NCBI GenBank assembly: GCA_910890315.1
Contig: CAJVGD010000005.1
Span: 1,674,001-1,738,000, forward strand
Source: Serendipita indica DSM 11827
Lineage: Eukaryota > Basidiomycota > Agaricomycetes > Sebacinales > Serendipitaceae
Length of the DNA stretch: 64,000 nucleotides
Direction: 5' to 3'
In this document: piece by piece, positions 21,910 through 33,987 of the stretch
How positions within the stretch are numbered: the first letter of the stretch is position 1
Layout of the letters: the number at the start of each line of letters is the position of its first letter
Made by a program: the position numbers and the translations under genes
Notes under the pieces: generated by a model
Database searches by the model: none
What the model was told of the DNA's origin: nothing
The model's input: only the letters and a program-made list of their open reading frames with translations

Positions 21910-24900
21910 ATGGATCAAGAAAAAATAGCATCAAGTGGATCTAAAGAAGTACCTGGTTCCACAAAAGAACCAGAGTTGTCGTCCACGCCGATGGAGAACA
22001 AGGTGGAGGATCTTTGGAAGATTTACAACGACCACGCCGGCACCGTGGATAGTGAGCTCATCAAAGACTGGAAGGGTACCCTTGATACCCTCTTGATATT
22101 CGTAAGTCACCGACGAACTCTCGAGAGTCGCATGAGAGACTGACAAAACGCAGGGTGCCCTGTTTACCGCCGTCCTCACAGCGTTTATCATCGAAAGCAT
22201 AAAGCTACTCCAAAGGGATGTGGGGGAAATGACTCGAGATATCTTGCTCACGATCTCTCATCAACTGGCAAATACGTCGATGCCAGCCTTTGAACAGAAG
22301 GCGTTTACGCCGGATGCTTGGGCAGTGCGTGTCAATTATTTATTCTTCATGAGCATTTCGTGCAGTCTCGTTGCCGCACTCGGAGCAGTACTCGCGCTAC
22401 AATGGATTGGATCCTACGACTTTGGCCTCATCAAATCCTCAATGAAATCGCGTGCAGTTCAACGACAGCTTCGATATAATGGCATAGAAAAGTGGAAACT
22501 GGCTCAAATCATATCAGCACTTCCACTTCTCATCTATATTTCCGTCTTCCTCTTCCTCGTGGGACTAGCCAACTGGCTTTGGCATATCCATCGCCGGGTC
22601 TCTGGAGTTGTCATTACTGGCCTGGTCGTAGCGGGAATGCTCTATGTGGCTACTCATACTATCAGCGTTTTCGATATAGGTGCTCCTTTCCGCACCCCAG
22701 TCTCTCGATCTCTTCCCTATATATGCAGAAAGTTACATTTATGGATCATCCTCATTGGATTCAGCTTCATTCAACTAGTTAAAGGTGAATGGGTCAAGAA
22801 ATGGTGGCTGCTTCTGCATGATCACGACGAGACCGCTCGTCTATGGCAGCTCATGAAGCATCGAACCATGAAACTGCATCAGCTGTGGCCAAAGCTTCGA
22901 TCTTCGTTTTCTGCACTACTTGCTGTCGTTATGACACCGGCAGAAGCAAAGTTCTTTGACCATCGAGAGCGACAAGCTATTAAATTAGGTCGAGTTCTAG
23001 ACAGAGATTGCATTCTGTGGTTAGCCAGGAATATTGATGACCTGCCTTCATCGCGATCACGCTTTGTCTCACTATTCAGGGAGGCTGCCCTTATACCAAT
23101 CGAGGAACTCACGGATTCTCGGATGAATGCAGCCCCTTGGTCTGCAATTTTCGACAATGTGTTCGGAAAGTTCTATGAAGAGGAGGGCACCTCTCCTAAG
23201 CGATTTTCAAAAGAAGAGCTTGCAGAGTTGGAAACTCTTCTCAAGGCAGCTGCATTCATAGGGACATTTGAGCTTGAACGCCCAGCTCGACGCAACTTCT
23301 CATATTTGTGCCGGCGGTTTCTTGACGTCAAATTGAACGATATTTGGATCTTTGCTGGATTGGCATTGTGGAAATGCCTGGGTTACGAGGACATCTTCAT
23401 TGCAAACCGACGTCACGACAACGGTTTGATTCTCGTTCTCCCAAAACCTTGCATTTATATGGTACTCCACCGCATTTACCATCCTAGAGAGACTCTAGAC
23501 ACACGCCAACATCTGCTTGTCCACTTTCTGAGCCCGCTCACATCTCCTGAATACTACAAAGGAGATCGACCCCTCCTTGATCACCCTGTCATCTTGATTC
23601 TTATGCATATAGTGATATATATTCAGGGTTATAACTCCTATCCGGGATACTTATGGGAACGGTATTTCCAGGCAATATCCAAGCTTCCTTCGTCTGATCA
23701 CAATGACTATAACGTTTTAAGAACATGCCACAGGGTCATCCTTTTCCATTTACTTTCTCATGCACCAGGGTTGCCAGATATTCGCGACAAGTTATTCTGT
23801 TCTCTCATACAAGTGGATTACAATTTGGAAATTTTCAGAGACGTGCGACCAATCATGCTCATGTTTCTGAAGAATATGGTCAAGAAAGATGAAGGGTCAC
23901 TTACCGCATCGGCAATGACTCTTCTCAGTGTTATTGTTTCGTGGCCCGAACATCCAACGACCACATCACCAGGCGCGCAATGGGCAGGCATTCTCGAAGC
24001 ATGTGATCAAATATTAAATCAGAAAAATGACTCGGGGTTTTCACTCGAACTTCTCATTTCGACATTCTTATTGGCAGCAAAAACTACTGAATATCGTGTC
24101 GATCACCCACGCGAGGCCAAAGAACACTCTTTGGACAATCCTTTGATATTAATTTTTGCATCTTTGATCTTACCAGTCCGTTATTCGCTCACCCGATTGA
24201 AAAGCATGGAGATATCCCCAGAAATGCGCACCAATCCAAGTGTTCCGGATCTACTCAAAGCTTGGTGCACTCATTATATACATCCTTCCCAAGGAGACAT
24301 TGATGCAGAATGCATGGTTCTGATGGAGTCGGCGGAGGTGCAGGGTGCAAATTATATGACGGACTACATTCATCGCCAAAGTAATCAGGTATGACAGACT
24401 GCATTATGTAGTGTGCGATCTTTGACACTAGTAAAGGCTGCCTATTGGGATGTTCTCCTCACCAAACATATGACGCGGCTGCTTTCAAACCCTATGGCAG
24501 CATATATCTTGAAACAAATCCAGGGCACTGCTTCTTTCCCAGACCATTTCTTCAAAAACGACGGTATCACATGGGCGGTCATCCATCTCAAACAGTTGCC
24601 CAACAACGGGCGCCCACGAGAGGATATAGAGGAACTCATTCTTCACTGTATCAAGCAATCCAAAAGCTCATTCGCACTACGCAATAGCTTGCGCTTGGCT
24701 GTTGCTTACGTCGAGGCCAACACTTTCAGATCCTCTCATCCCAACTACGGACCCCTTTTGGAAACCCTCCATCAAGTCCCCATTGCTACAGGTAATCTCA
24801 CCTTTTGGATGCCATAGTTGACTCACGTTAATACACAGATGCAGATGAAGATGAAATGCAGTATATATACGCCCTCATTAATCAAGCAATGAGTGGTTGA
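21910..24900 (+). CDS. DUF6535-type multi-span membrane protein, copy 4
   Basis: Exons 21910..22101, 22154..24388, 24437..24791, 24839..24900 give 947 residues. The domain is plain: LWKIYNDHAGTVDSELIKDW, intron after LLIF, GALFTAVLTAFIIES, FTPDAWAVRVN, LALQWIGSYDFGLI, RYNGIEKWKL and four membrane spans, then a long helical C-terminal part. Intron positions equal those of copies 2 and 3. The protein ends about 40 residues earlier than its relatives. Just past the stop, in another frame (24892 to about 24990), the conserved tail is still readable as VDKLKARIEPIIAKYKR, so a small frame change has trimmed the C-terminus. It lies 12 kb from the minus-strand array and points the other way. Confidence 0.83.
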
Positions 24901-25929
24901 CAAATTAAAGGCCAGAATCGAGCCGATAATTGCCAAATACAAACGCAGTATCTTTCCTCGTCACCCGCGTGCGACTGAGTATGATTCATAAGGGATCTCT
25001 CCAGTCTTTGCCACGGATCATGGACACGATTATACTATCGAAGTTGTTATCGATCGCACGACTCTAGCTATGACTCATATTGGTGAATCAACAATAGTCG
25101 AGACTTGGTGAAAGGTGATGGACACTACTATAGACTGAGACCGATCTAAACGTGTGATTGGGTTGTTTCATTCCTGACAGAATTTGGTTCGAAGACTTGG
25201 ATTTATAGAGTCGTATTGCAACGAGAAGGAGGACTGATACAGAGGTTGCGATTCAAAGTCCGTAATTGGGTGTGATACGGGGGAAAAACGCTAATGCCAA
25301 AAGTGAACGCACAAAGCCATAGGTGCGCGGCAGCGATTCGTCGAAAAGAGGGAGGGCAAGGACGACAAGCTCGGGAGTCTGCATGAAAAGACGAGGAGGG
25401 AAATAGGTATAAAGCAGTGCGACCGAGATAATACGAAAGAATAAGGCGTAAGGGAATTAGATTATGTTTCGAGTTGGGATCTGTCAAGAGAGTGACGGGA
25501 TTTACTCGAAGGAGAAGAATTATAAGAGTGGAAGAAGATATGGTACGCGGAACAATAAGAGAGTTGGCCAAACGATATTTTCAGTTCGTTGGCGGTCCAC
25601 GCTGCTGTTGCTCTTGTTACTGCTACTGCTGCTGTTTCTGCGAAGGCGAAGTTGAGTTGGGTACGATACAGCGCGACATGGACGTCCGCGCGTTTTGCTT
25701 GCAACGTTGTGAATAAAAAAAAGGTTTCCTTGATGGTATTTGAAATGATGACGCATTGCCGGGAATCGTTTTGCACTGAAAGATGGTTGGTTCGCGAATG
25801 GAAAAGATAATAAATCAAGATCTTTCTCCCATGACTTTGGTAAGACGTGTCTTGTCCCGGTTGTCGAGGAGTGAATTCGTCCGCTTCGATGATATTGGAA
25901 AACCACATCCTAGCCTCTTCGCTCCTTGT
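24901..25929. other. Long intergenic stretch between two 3' ends
   Basis: About 1 kb between the stops of the convergent DUF6535-type copy 4 and the RFX gene. The first 90 bases hold the out-of-frame remnant of the DUF6535 tail, and 25601-25640 is an imperfect trinucleotide run. Open frames here (for example minus 25462-25908) have no family resemblance and no supporting splice signals. No RNA gene was recognised. Confidence 0.55.
25601..25640. repeat. Imperfect CTG-type trinucleotide run
   Basis: A stretch dominated by GCTGCTGTTGCT and TTACTGCTACTGCTGCTG units lies in the gap between the DUF6535-type copy 4 and the RFX gene. It is non-coding as far as can be seen. Confidence 0.6.
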
Positions 25930-28900
25930 CTACGAACTCGAAGGACGCGCAGGCGACTCGTGCTTTGCAGGTCCCGAATCGGCAGAATCTGCAGGCGTAC
26001 CCGTCGACGACATGACAAACTCGCTGGTAAAGCTGCCAACATCAAAGCCCGAAGACGGGTCTCCAAAGCCCATATCGCCCACACCAGATCCACCAAGAAG
26101 CGAATCACCACCGCCAATTCCGACCATGCCTCCCGAACCACCGTGTGCAGAGTGATGGTCCATAAAGTTCATCCCGTCGAGCGAGCCAAAGGCGGAACCT
26201 CCAGCGTAGGACGAGGAACTTCCGTCGAGAGACGAAGAGGAAAAGGACGTATCGGGTTGAGCGAATGGCGAGTCGTTCAGCGTGGTCATGAGGGATGGGT
26301 TTTGGCTGTGATCCATGAGCGGGTTGGTCGCAGCCGTCATTCCCGTAGGACCGGCGCCAAACTCGGGTGGTGACATGGTGAAGAATTGCTGTTGGATGAC
26401 TGGCTCGACCGAAGCAGCGACGCTGTTCGTAGAGAGCGCGACTGCTCGAAGGACGTTGAGGGCAATCCAATCGCTACAACCATGTCAGATATGAAAATTA
26501 TTGCATCATCCAATACTCACTCGAGGAAAAGCTTGAGGATTTGGAAGGCTCCAAACGCAGGATCGCTACGAATCGTCTACGCCATGTCAGATATACACTA
26601 GTTGGGAGATAAAGAACATACCAAGTCTCTCATGATCTGGCTAGTGACATATCCCCAGCGAATCAAGACGCTACGCGAGCTCAACGTCGAGCGATCCTCC
26701 GCCCGACTCGAGCCCATGAGCCGCTCACAACAATCATCCGCCCAAAGCATGACATCCCTCACAGGCTCTGCACTCCGCTGCAACCCATCGATCAACGCGA
26801 CAAAATCGACCTCGAGCAATTGAATCAAGTCTTCATGTCGACAATTGCACACGAGCGCCGATTGATTTCGCACAGATTCAAAGTCGATTTCAGACCAAGC
26901 CCGACGCATGTCCGCGAGCTGCTTGGGATTTTGCAAGACCGTCGCGAGCGCTTGTGTGACTTGATAGATGTCCAGGAATCGCACTAGAGATAGACGTGAG
27001 AAAGAAAAACAGAGAAAAACAAAATGTCAGCATCTCGAAGCTCGAGTGATCAGAAGAGGCGGGACGAAGCCATTCCTGGGCAAAGGGAAAGGGACAGAAC
27101 GGAGAAACGTATACGCACAGACCAGGTGACCAAACCGTGCCCCGAGTTCCACCTTTGGTTCAACAAAGGTACTGCCGTAATTCTCCAACGCCAACAAGAG
27201 GACTTTTTCCATCTGGTCTGCCAACCCGCGCAGACTGGCAAGGGCCGGGGTCGGGATAGGGGCCAGGATCTGCGATCGGAGTGTTTCAAGAATTTCCTGT
27301 GTAGATCCGACATGTCAGAACGAAGGTCCAGAAGCTAAACCACCCCGTCCCCTTGGGAACCAACAAGTGGTGGCGGCTCCCAGGGGTCGAGGACGTCAGG
27401 AAAAAATGGAGACGTACATCATACAACAGTGCATCGGCTTTTGCCATCAATCCCGCTACTGCGGGGGCATGCACGACTTCGCGATGATCGCCGGTGAGAC
27501 TGGCCCAGAATGTACGGAGATGCAGCTCAAACTGATCAAACCTCAATGCGCGGGTGGACTCGAGAAGCGCATCCAAGTGATCCTCAAACCATCTCCAGAC
27601 TTCTCGCGCGGCGACACCCTGAGGGGACGAACCAGCGTTGCCAAGTGCCTCTTCAATCTTGGGAAACGAAGGCAAGTGTCGAATAGAGTATGTGGGTTGA
27701 CCTAGCTGCTGTGGAGGCACGGGCTGCTGCGGTGTAAACGGACTTTGCTGGCCCCCAGAGGTGGGCGTCGGCACTTGCATGCCGGAAAACTCGGGTTGCG
27801 CGCTTCGTCGTCGAACCGAGGCAGACTGCAATCCCGCGGTCGAGGAAGAGCCGAGCATGGACGAAGGTGCGACATTCTGAGCCGCTGCCAAAACCGACGA
27901 TGTCGTGGGGTCTTGTCGTCCAACGAGGGTGGAAGAACACCCGTGTGCTTGAGGGAATCGAGATTGAGGGAGCTTCTCTTCGAGGCGTTGCCAGAATGAG
28001 GACCGTCTGGTGAATCTCCTTCATCGTCTTCATCCGAATCTCCGGCCCCGGCGCCAGAACCACGGCTACTGTGGGAATTGGCTCGACCAAGGTTTGCTTC
28101 GCCGCCAGTATTATTGTTACCCGCGGTGTTTGTCTTCCGAATATAATCTTGAAGCCACTCGGCTTCTGTCGTGTTCGAGGGTCTTATGCCACAGTCTGCG
28201 AAACATGAGATGGATGTACCGATCGAAAACGAGGTCTGAAACTCACAGTGATACTTGCTGTTACCTCGGACGCCCAATCGTCTGGTCTTGATGGCAGGAA
28301 AGCATAGACGGATGGCCTTTCCGAGTGTGGCAGTGTTCATATGTGGGATGCCATATTGGTCACAGACGCGTCGGTAAGAGGAGTAAAGGCCTTGTCTCGG
28401 GACATTGCCGTCCGCATAAGGTGTATAATTTGCGTTTAACCTGTAAAAGGGATCAGCCGCGCCCGGGTCATCTTTTGAGGGGGTCTAAACGGGCTTCCAC
28501 GTACCAAGCATGGACAAATATCTGCTTCGCACGATCAGAGGCACTCGTCGTAGTCGCACTGCGAACGTTGCTGGCGAGTTGCTCGAGATTGTGATCGGTC
28601 GAGTGCATGCCAGCGCGGGCGCCGCCATACTGCGAGGGGGATGCGCCAGGGGCTTGCTGTGGCTGCTGGTGTTGAGGATGATGAAGCTGATGGTGCTGAA
28701 TCGACTGCATGGGGTCGATATGGCCCGTGACGCTGGGGGGGATATTGTACAAGCTGCTCGACGCATATGGATCGTGGTGGTGCAAACCGTGTTGGGCGGC
28801 GGCGTGGTGCGAGGACGGCGGATGGGCGTACGGAGAGGAATACATGTGCATATCTTCAGCCTCGCTCGAGGAGGAGTAGACGTCAGAGTTGGAGTGTATA

Positions 28901-29304
28901 TGTGGTTCTCTCGGGTATGGTGAAGTGCCTGTTCGCGCGCGTCGGATTGTCGTACGGGTGACAGAGGGCGCCGATTTAAAGGCTGGCGGAACGGTGACCG
29001 ATGTCGCAGACTGGGGACTATCTGCGGGCGAGGACGCAGAAGGGAACGAAAACGACGAGCTGGCGTTTGACGAGTTCCTAGAGTGCGGGACGAGGGAAGG
29101 GGAAGAGCGCGAGTAATAAGCAGTCTGGTAGACGATATCAGATAAACGGGCCTCGGACATGCTCAGCGTGCTCAAATAGCCAGTCGTCTCCGCTCGAGGT
29201 CGGGAGTAAGATGCAGATGCTGGCGATGAACTCGCGTCCGAGCCCGATAGCGGCAAGACAACTCCAGGCAGCGTAGAGTTGAGCATCATCGGTGGCTGCG
29301 ACAT
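25930..29304 (-). CDS. RFX-family transcription factor
   Basis: Eight exons: 29304..28505, 28440..28247, 28195..27941, 27884..27418, 27296..27119, 26983..26622, 26576..26521, 26473..25930, giving 951 residues. Residues 1-250 are Ser/His/Pro-rich. The RFX winged-helix domain spans about 260-340: AW-LNANYTPYADG, VPRQGLYSSYRRVCDQ, NTATLGKAIRLCFPAIKTRRLGV and RGNSKYHYCGIR, with the Tyr codon of KYHY created by splicing. RFX proteins bind X-box palindromes, and yeast Crt1 represses DNA-damage genes through them. A helical region (about 450-730) resembles the conserved B/C/D part used for dimerisation, and the tail is Gly/Ser-rich. The join at 27941/27884 is the least sure, chosen because it keeps frame with a 56-base intron. 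Confidence 0.9.
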
Positions 29305-30130
29305 TTTTTATTTCGATTTATCTGCGAGCGACGAACGACGAGCGGCAAAGACTGCGGCGAGCAAGGGGGGGAGCAGCAGGAAAATGCGAGGAAAATACGC
29401 AGAGGAGAAATAACGCCGCCAATGAGCACGAAAACGTCCGAAAGCCCGGTTTATAGAGGAGAAGCTCACCAGAATTATCGAGATTGGCAAAGGAGAGTGG
29501 GCGTTTCAGACCGCGACCTGCGCGAACGAGTAGAGCGCTGTAGACGTCTGGTATGAGACAAACGAGCGAGTTTGTAAGCGCTGCTGAGGATCCGCGGCTA
29601 TGTGCAGGTGGAAGGCGGCAGGTCCAAGGGGTTTGAGATCGTCGGACCCTTTGGAATTGGCTGCTCGACGCACAAGGAAAAGAGATACAAAACGAAAGGA
29701 AGAGAGGAGAAAGAGAGCGAAGAGCAAACAAAAGGTCTCAAGATATTCACAACCGCTGACAGCTGCCAACTTGGTGAGCGTTTCGACTCGGAAGCAAACG
29801 AAATCGAATCAAATCTCGCGTGTTTTTGACCAGCAGCGCCTTGGTTGTTGGAAAAATGAAAAGGGGGGGAAGGAAGAAGCAAGACGCCTGGCCTGAGCGA
29901 GAATGAAGAACCCGTAGAGAACAGCTTTATTAGAGAGACCGATATACAGTCGCTCTCATATGCACTCTTGGTCGCTTTTGAACGAATGCCGCACGGTTGC
30001 TACCCAACCCCTGGCGAGCCGACGCTCAAGTGGCCAATCCTCGACCCGTTGTCGCCGGCTTTGCGTCCTCGGTAGTCATTACCATGTTCATCGCCCGATT
30101 ATCTAGTCAGCTTGGCTGACCGGGCCCGCT
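29305..30130. other. Upstream region of the RFX gene, no gene seen
   Basis: About 0.8 kb between the RFX start and the NHP2 stop, both on the minus strand. It is pyrimidine-rich on the minus strand close to the RFX start, as in fungal promoters. No supported open frame or RNA gene was found. Confidence 0.55.
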
Positions 30131-30920
30131 TCACTGGGTCCTAGGCACATGTGGATTCTGCATAGTCGAGTGAGCATCCCCAGGTCCCTCCTGACATTGC
30201 AAGGAGATGTTACTCACAATGGTGTACAACTCTTCTCGAATCTCATCATACAGTTCTCGGTAATCGTCGCTGTCGTCCTCGTCGTCCATCTTGTCTGCAG
30301 GTTTCGATTGGACCTTTCTCTTCATGTTCGGACAAATCATCACACAGCTTGTCGGTCTTTTGGTTGCGCTTGCATGGCCCAATTCCTCCTTTGAAGCAAC
30401 AAAGACATAGGGCACTTTGTATTCCTCGCTGAGCCCGGGCAGGTGCGATATAATGTCCATGGGGCTAATATCCGCAGCAAGAATGAGTATTCTATCCCAA
30501 AGTTGTTAATAAACCATCGTTATGGGAGCTTAATACAGGGCATACCCTTTCTCGCCTTTGCGAATGCCCTTGACGACCTCTTTGACACCTCGTTTGACCT
30601 GTCGACACCGTGAAGCTGTGAAGAGTCAGCTTTTCCCCGCAATCTGTGCAACTGCCACCCGCCTCGTCGAATCGTCTTGTGCAGCTTTTTGGTGAGTTTC
30701 TTCTGAGCGAGTGGGTGTGCGATTGGGCTCAGTTCTTCTACTGAGACTGTAATCTCTTCCTTATCCTTTTTCATCTTTTTCTACGCTCGCTGCCTCAGTA
30801 TCCCATCGTCTCCACTGAACTCGTTGGAAGTACCTTTGCCGCTGGCCCATCTGCCATATCCACGTCTTCAAACCCTGATTCCAGCGTCTTTCTCTTCTTT
30901 TCCTTTTTCTCCTTTGACAT
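30131..30920 (-). CDS. NHP2: H/ACA snoRNP protein Nhp2 (L7Ae family)
   Basis: Exons 30920..30834, 30780..30663, 30615..30546, 30491..30131. Core motifs match the family: LAQKKLTKKLHKTIRR, VKRGVKEVVKGIRKGEKG, ILILAADISPMDIISHLP, VPYVFVASKEELG and the RNA-binding ATKRPTSCVMI. It binds the kink-turn of H/ACA guide RNAs for rRNA pseudouridylation and telomerase RNP assembly. Homology fixes the second intron as GC-AG (donor GAG|GCGGGT at 30662): using any nearby GT would break the RRAS junction. A further possible intron (30217..30158) is exactly 60 bases without stops, so both 211- and 191-residue forms are readable. N- and C-terminal extensions are Lys/Glu and Asp rich. Confidence 0.93.
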
Positions 30921-31058
30921 TTTCGTGCGTCGTCGCTGGTCGAGTTTGAATCCAACCTTCTGCTCCGACCACACTCGACCAATCAACCAAAGTTTTACCC
31001 CCGTCTCTCTGCCAGGTCACGACCCAGTTCAACCCTCGTCCGTCCCAGTTTTTAAAAA

Positions 31059-32759
31059 ATGCCACCAAAGGGAAAACAAGCTGCAAACGGAAAGACGGAC
31101 GCCAATAAACCCGCAAAATCCACGACTTCTGCCGCTGCGTCTGCTTCTGCTGCTGGCAGTAGCAAACCCGCTGCCACGACCGCCACGACCGTAACGAAAC
31201 CAGATACTACCGCATATCATGCAGAACAAGATGCTCTCAAAAAGGAGATTGACGAAACACAGGCCAAACTGGTGAGGAAATTGGGCAAAAGCTGCAACGG
31301 AGCCTGATTGCTGACGGACCCCAAAACTAGAACGCTGTCAAGGAAAAGATTAATCTCGCAAAAGGTGGAGGTGCTAATGAACGTCGTGATGCGCTCCGTG
31401 CAGAATTGGATGCCATTCGTGGTCAGCAAGGATCGAACAAGGCCTCTCGTCAGAAACTCAAGGAGCAGATTGACACTCTCCAAACGAACGTCCAGAACAA
31501 GGTATGGATCGTTGTTTTCTCTGCCATACTCTCTCCGCTGACATCCTGACAGGTCAAGGCCCTTCAGGCCGCTCGCGGAAAGTCTCCATACAAAACGATC
31601 GATGATGTCAATGCACAAATTACGTACGTGTCCTAGTCGTTTTCTTCTATGGGGAGCCTGACATCCTCGCAGTAAGCTCGATAACCTCGTCAACTCTGGC
31701 ACCATGAAGATTGTCGACGAGCGGAAGACTCTGCAAGAGATTAGTTCCCTCAAACGCCTCCGCAAGACGATCGAGAGCTTCCAGAGTGAACAAGACGACA
31801 TCGAAAAGGACAGAGCCCAGATCGATGCCCTCCGGAAGCAGTACGACGACCCCGAATCAAAGGCCCTGTCAGAAAAGTATGACCAAATCAAAGCCGAGCT
31901 CGACGAGATCAAAAAGGAGTCGGATACCGCGTACCAAGGACGGACAAAACTCTTTGACGAGCGCACCGAGTTGCAAACCAAACTCGACGAGCTCTGGAAG
32001 AAAAAGAAAGAGTCCGCCGCGGCGCACAAAGAGGCTGGAGATGCGTACTGGAAAAAGGTCAACGAGGATCGTGCACGACGTGCCGAACGAGCCATGGCGG
32101 AGAAAAAGGCGGCTGAAGAGGCCAAACGGCGCCAGATTGCAGAGGAGATGCTCGAGCAAGCCAAGGAGCCCGCGTTTGCTGCCGATATTCAAGACTGCCA
32201 GACTCTCATCGACTACTTTTCTCGTCTTGGTGGACTTGGATCGGCAGGTGCCCAAGAGGAGGCGACGAGCACCAAGGCTACCTCGTCGAGCGCTCCTCAA
32301 CTCGAGCTGCGCAAGGTCGAGAATACCATGGAGGGATATACGGCGTTGAAGAAGAAGGGCGAGGAGGAGAATAATTACTTTGTCGCGAAGAAGACGAAGA
32401 AGGGTCCTGCCCCGAAAGCATATGGTAGCGCCGCTCCTGCACCACCACAGCAGACCTCTACCTCCAACCCAGCTGAAGCGCAGCTGAACATTGGGTTCGG
32501 TACGCTCTCGGGTCTTATGGCGCTCTCTATCCCGCCGCCGACAAACATGTCGGAGATTCCGCGTGTCATCGACGACTTGAAGACGAAGAAGGCTTGGTAC
32601 CAGGCGAATCAAGCCAAGGCTACCAAGGATAATATCGCCAAAGCCGAGGCTCAGATCGAAAAGCTCAACAAGGCCGCTGCCGCCGCTGCTGCATCCCAAC
32701 AGCAAGAAGAAGCTCCTGCGACGGAAGAGGCATCTGCTCCAGTAGAGGCAACCGCCTAG
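31059..32759 (+). CDS. BFR1: Bfr1-type coiled-coil mRNP protein
   Basis: Exons 31059..31271, 31331..31501, 31553..31623, 31673..32759 give 513 residues. After an Ala/Thr/Lys-rich leader, the chain is an almost continuous coiled coil (ALKKEIDETQAKL, KLKEQIDTLQTNVQNK, YKTIDDVNAQITKLDN, GTMKIVDERKTLQEISSLK, IESFQSEQDDIEKDRAQID), which is the Bfr1 signature. YKTIDDV and the ERK...EISSLKR segment are the most diagnostic parts. Yeast Bfr1 joins polysome-bound mRNPs at the ER and affects secretion and ploidy. The C-terminal third ends with a poly-Ala and Gln/Glu-rich tail. Confidence 0.88.
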
Positions 32760-32938
32760 GCATAGTATGACTATGCCCTTTTAACCGAGCGCATGTATCT
32801 ATCGCCATTACACTTCTTTAGGGATATATATTCAACGTAGTACTGCTCGTTACACATAACCTACATAACGTTAGACATTGGATAAGAAAAGCGAATAGGA
32901 CGATTCGAAGCGACGCCATTGCCAGAAGGGGTCTGCAT

Positions 32939-33563
32939 CTACCAATAACGACGGCTGTCTTGTACGACACACATCATATGTCCGCCGACACACTCTCCAA
33001 TACGTGCACTCTGCCTGTGGAGAGGAGGCGTGATGTCCTGCAGCGTCTCTGCTGGATCCGCTGCAGTGGCTGCGAGGCTGCCAAACCCGTGCCGGTCGTT
33101 CCACGCGCGCAAGCCGAGGAGAAAAGCTACAAGATTCGTTTCGTCAGCGTCATTCCTCTCTGGGTAAATTGGCCGTTGTTGGACGCACCGACCCAGAATA
33201 GACCAAAGATGCCGATGAGGATGACTTCTTCTTGTGTTTGATTGATGATACGGGCCTGTCCTGCTTTACGATGATGTGCGAGGATAAAGAGTGTGAGGGC
33301 TGCCAGACCCACAAAGGCCACGACCATCTCAGCGAGAACGGTGGCGACTGACAGAGCACATCAGCTCAAAGGTCTTTTGTTGCAGCCTCAAGTGAACTCA
33401 CGGGGAGTACGAGGGACGAGACGGTGTGCAAAGTATCCAACGACGATGGCAATGGCAGCTGCAATGCAATAAGTATCGCCCAAAGTCTCACTACACGCCG
33501 TATACACGCACCATTTGTCGCAGATCGCCTGGGCTTGCGTACGAAGAGAGGACGAACGGCCAT
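32939..33563 (-). CDS. Small three-span membrane protein
   Basis: Exons 33563..33512, 33458..33402, 33347..33189, 33126..32939 give 151 residues. Three hydrophobic segments are visible: AAIAIVVGYFAHRLV, MVVAFVGLAALTLFILA and VILIGIFGLFWVAFLLGL. A basic start (FVRKPRRSATN) precedes the first span and a short polar tail follows the third. It could be a MARVEL-like or other small fungal membrane protein, but no family was recognised. All introns carry GT-AG signals and the sum keeps frame. Confidence 0.65.
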
Positions 33564-33987
33564 TGGGGCGATTTGGATTCAAAGTGCGAGCCGAGTGGCG
33601 AGAGCTGTGGAGAACCGAGAGGGTTCGAGGAGAGGTGGATCCGATTGCTTTCTCGGAGCGAGCGCGCTATTTAGGAGCGTAATGGCGGGCAGCGTGTTCT
33701 GTCCCCCAAACCGGCCGGACTGGGCGTGTTTCTGTCTCGAGCTTGGACCACGAGATTATGGTAACTATTGGACTCTTTGTGGTATGTATATACAGTAATG
33801 GGTACCAAGCCGGATTCAGGAGCAACCCACGAGGCGTGCCACAATCAATGTCCAAGTCAAGGAATAGTGGGTCATCCAAGCCAGCTAAACCCACGACTTA
33901 CAGATAAAACAAAGAAATATGCCATATTCGTTCATAATACAGAGATATCTTTGATCACTCAATCTTGAACTCCTCCATCAAGAAGTC
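33564..33987. other. Divergent promoter region, no gene seen
   Basis: A 424-base gap between the start of the small membrane protein (minus) and CTU1 (plus). No supported frame, RNA or repeat was found. Confidence 0.55.

Noticed and set aside
25462-25908. Minus-strand open frames near the RFX 3' end
   Set aside because: Composition follows the trinucleotide run and no domain is seen; more likely 3' untranslated sequence.
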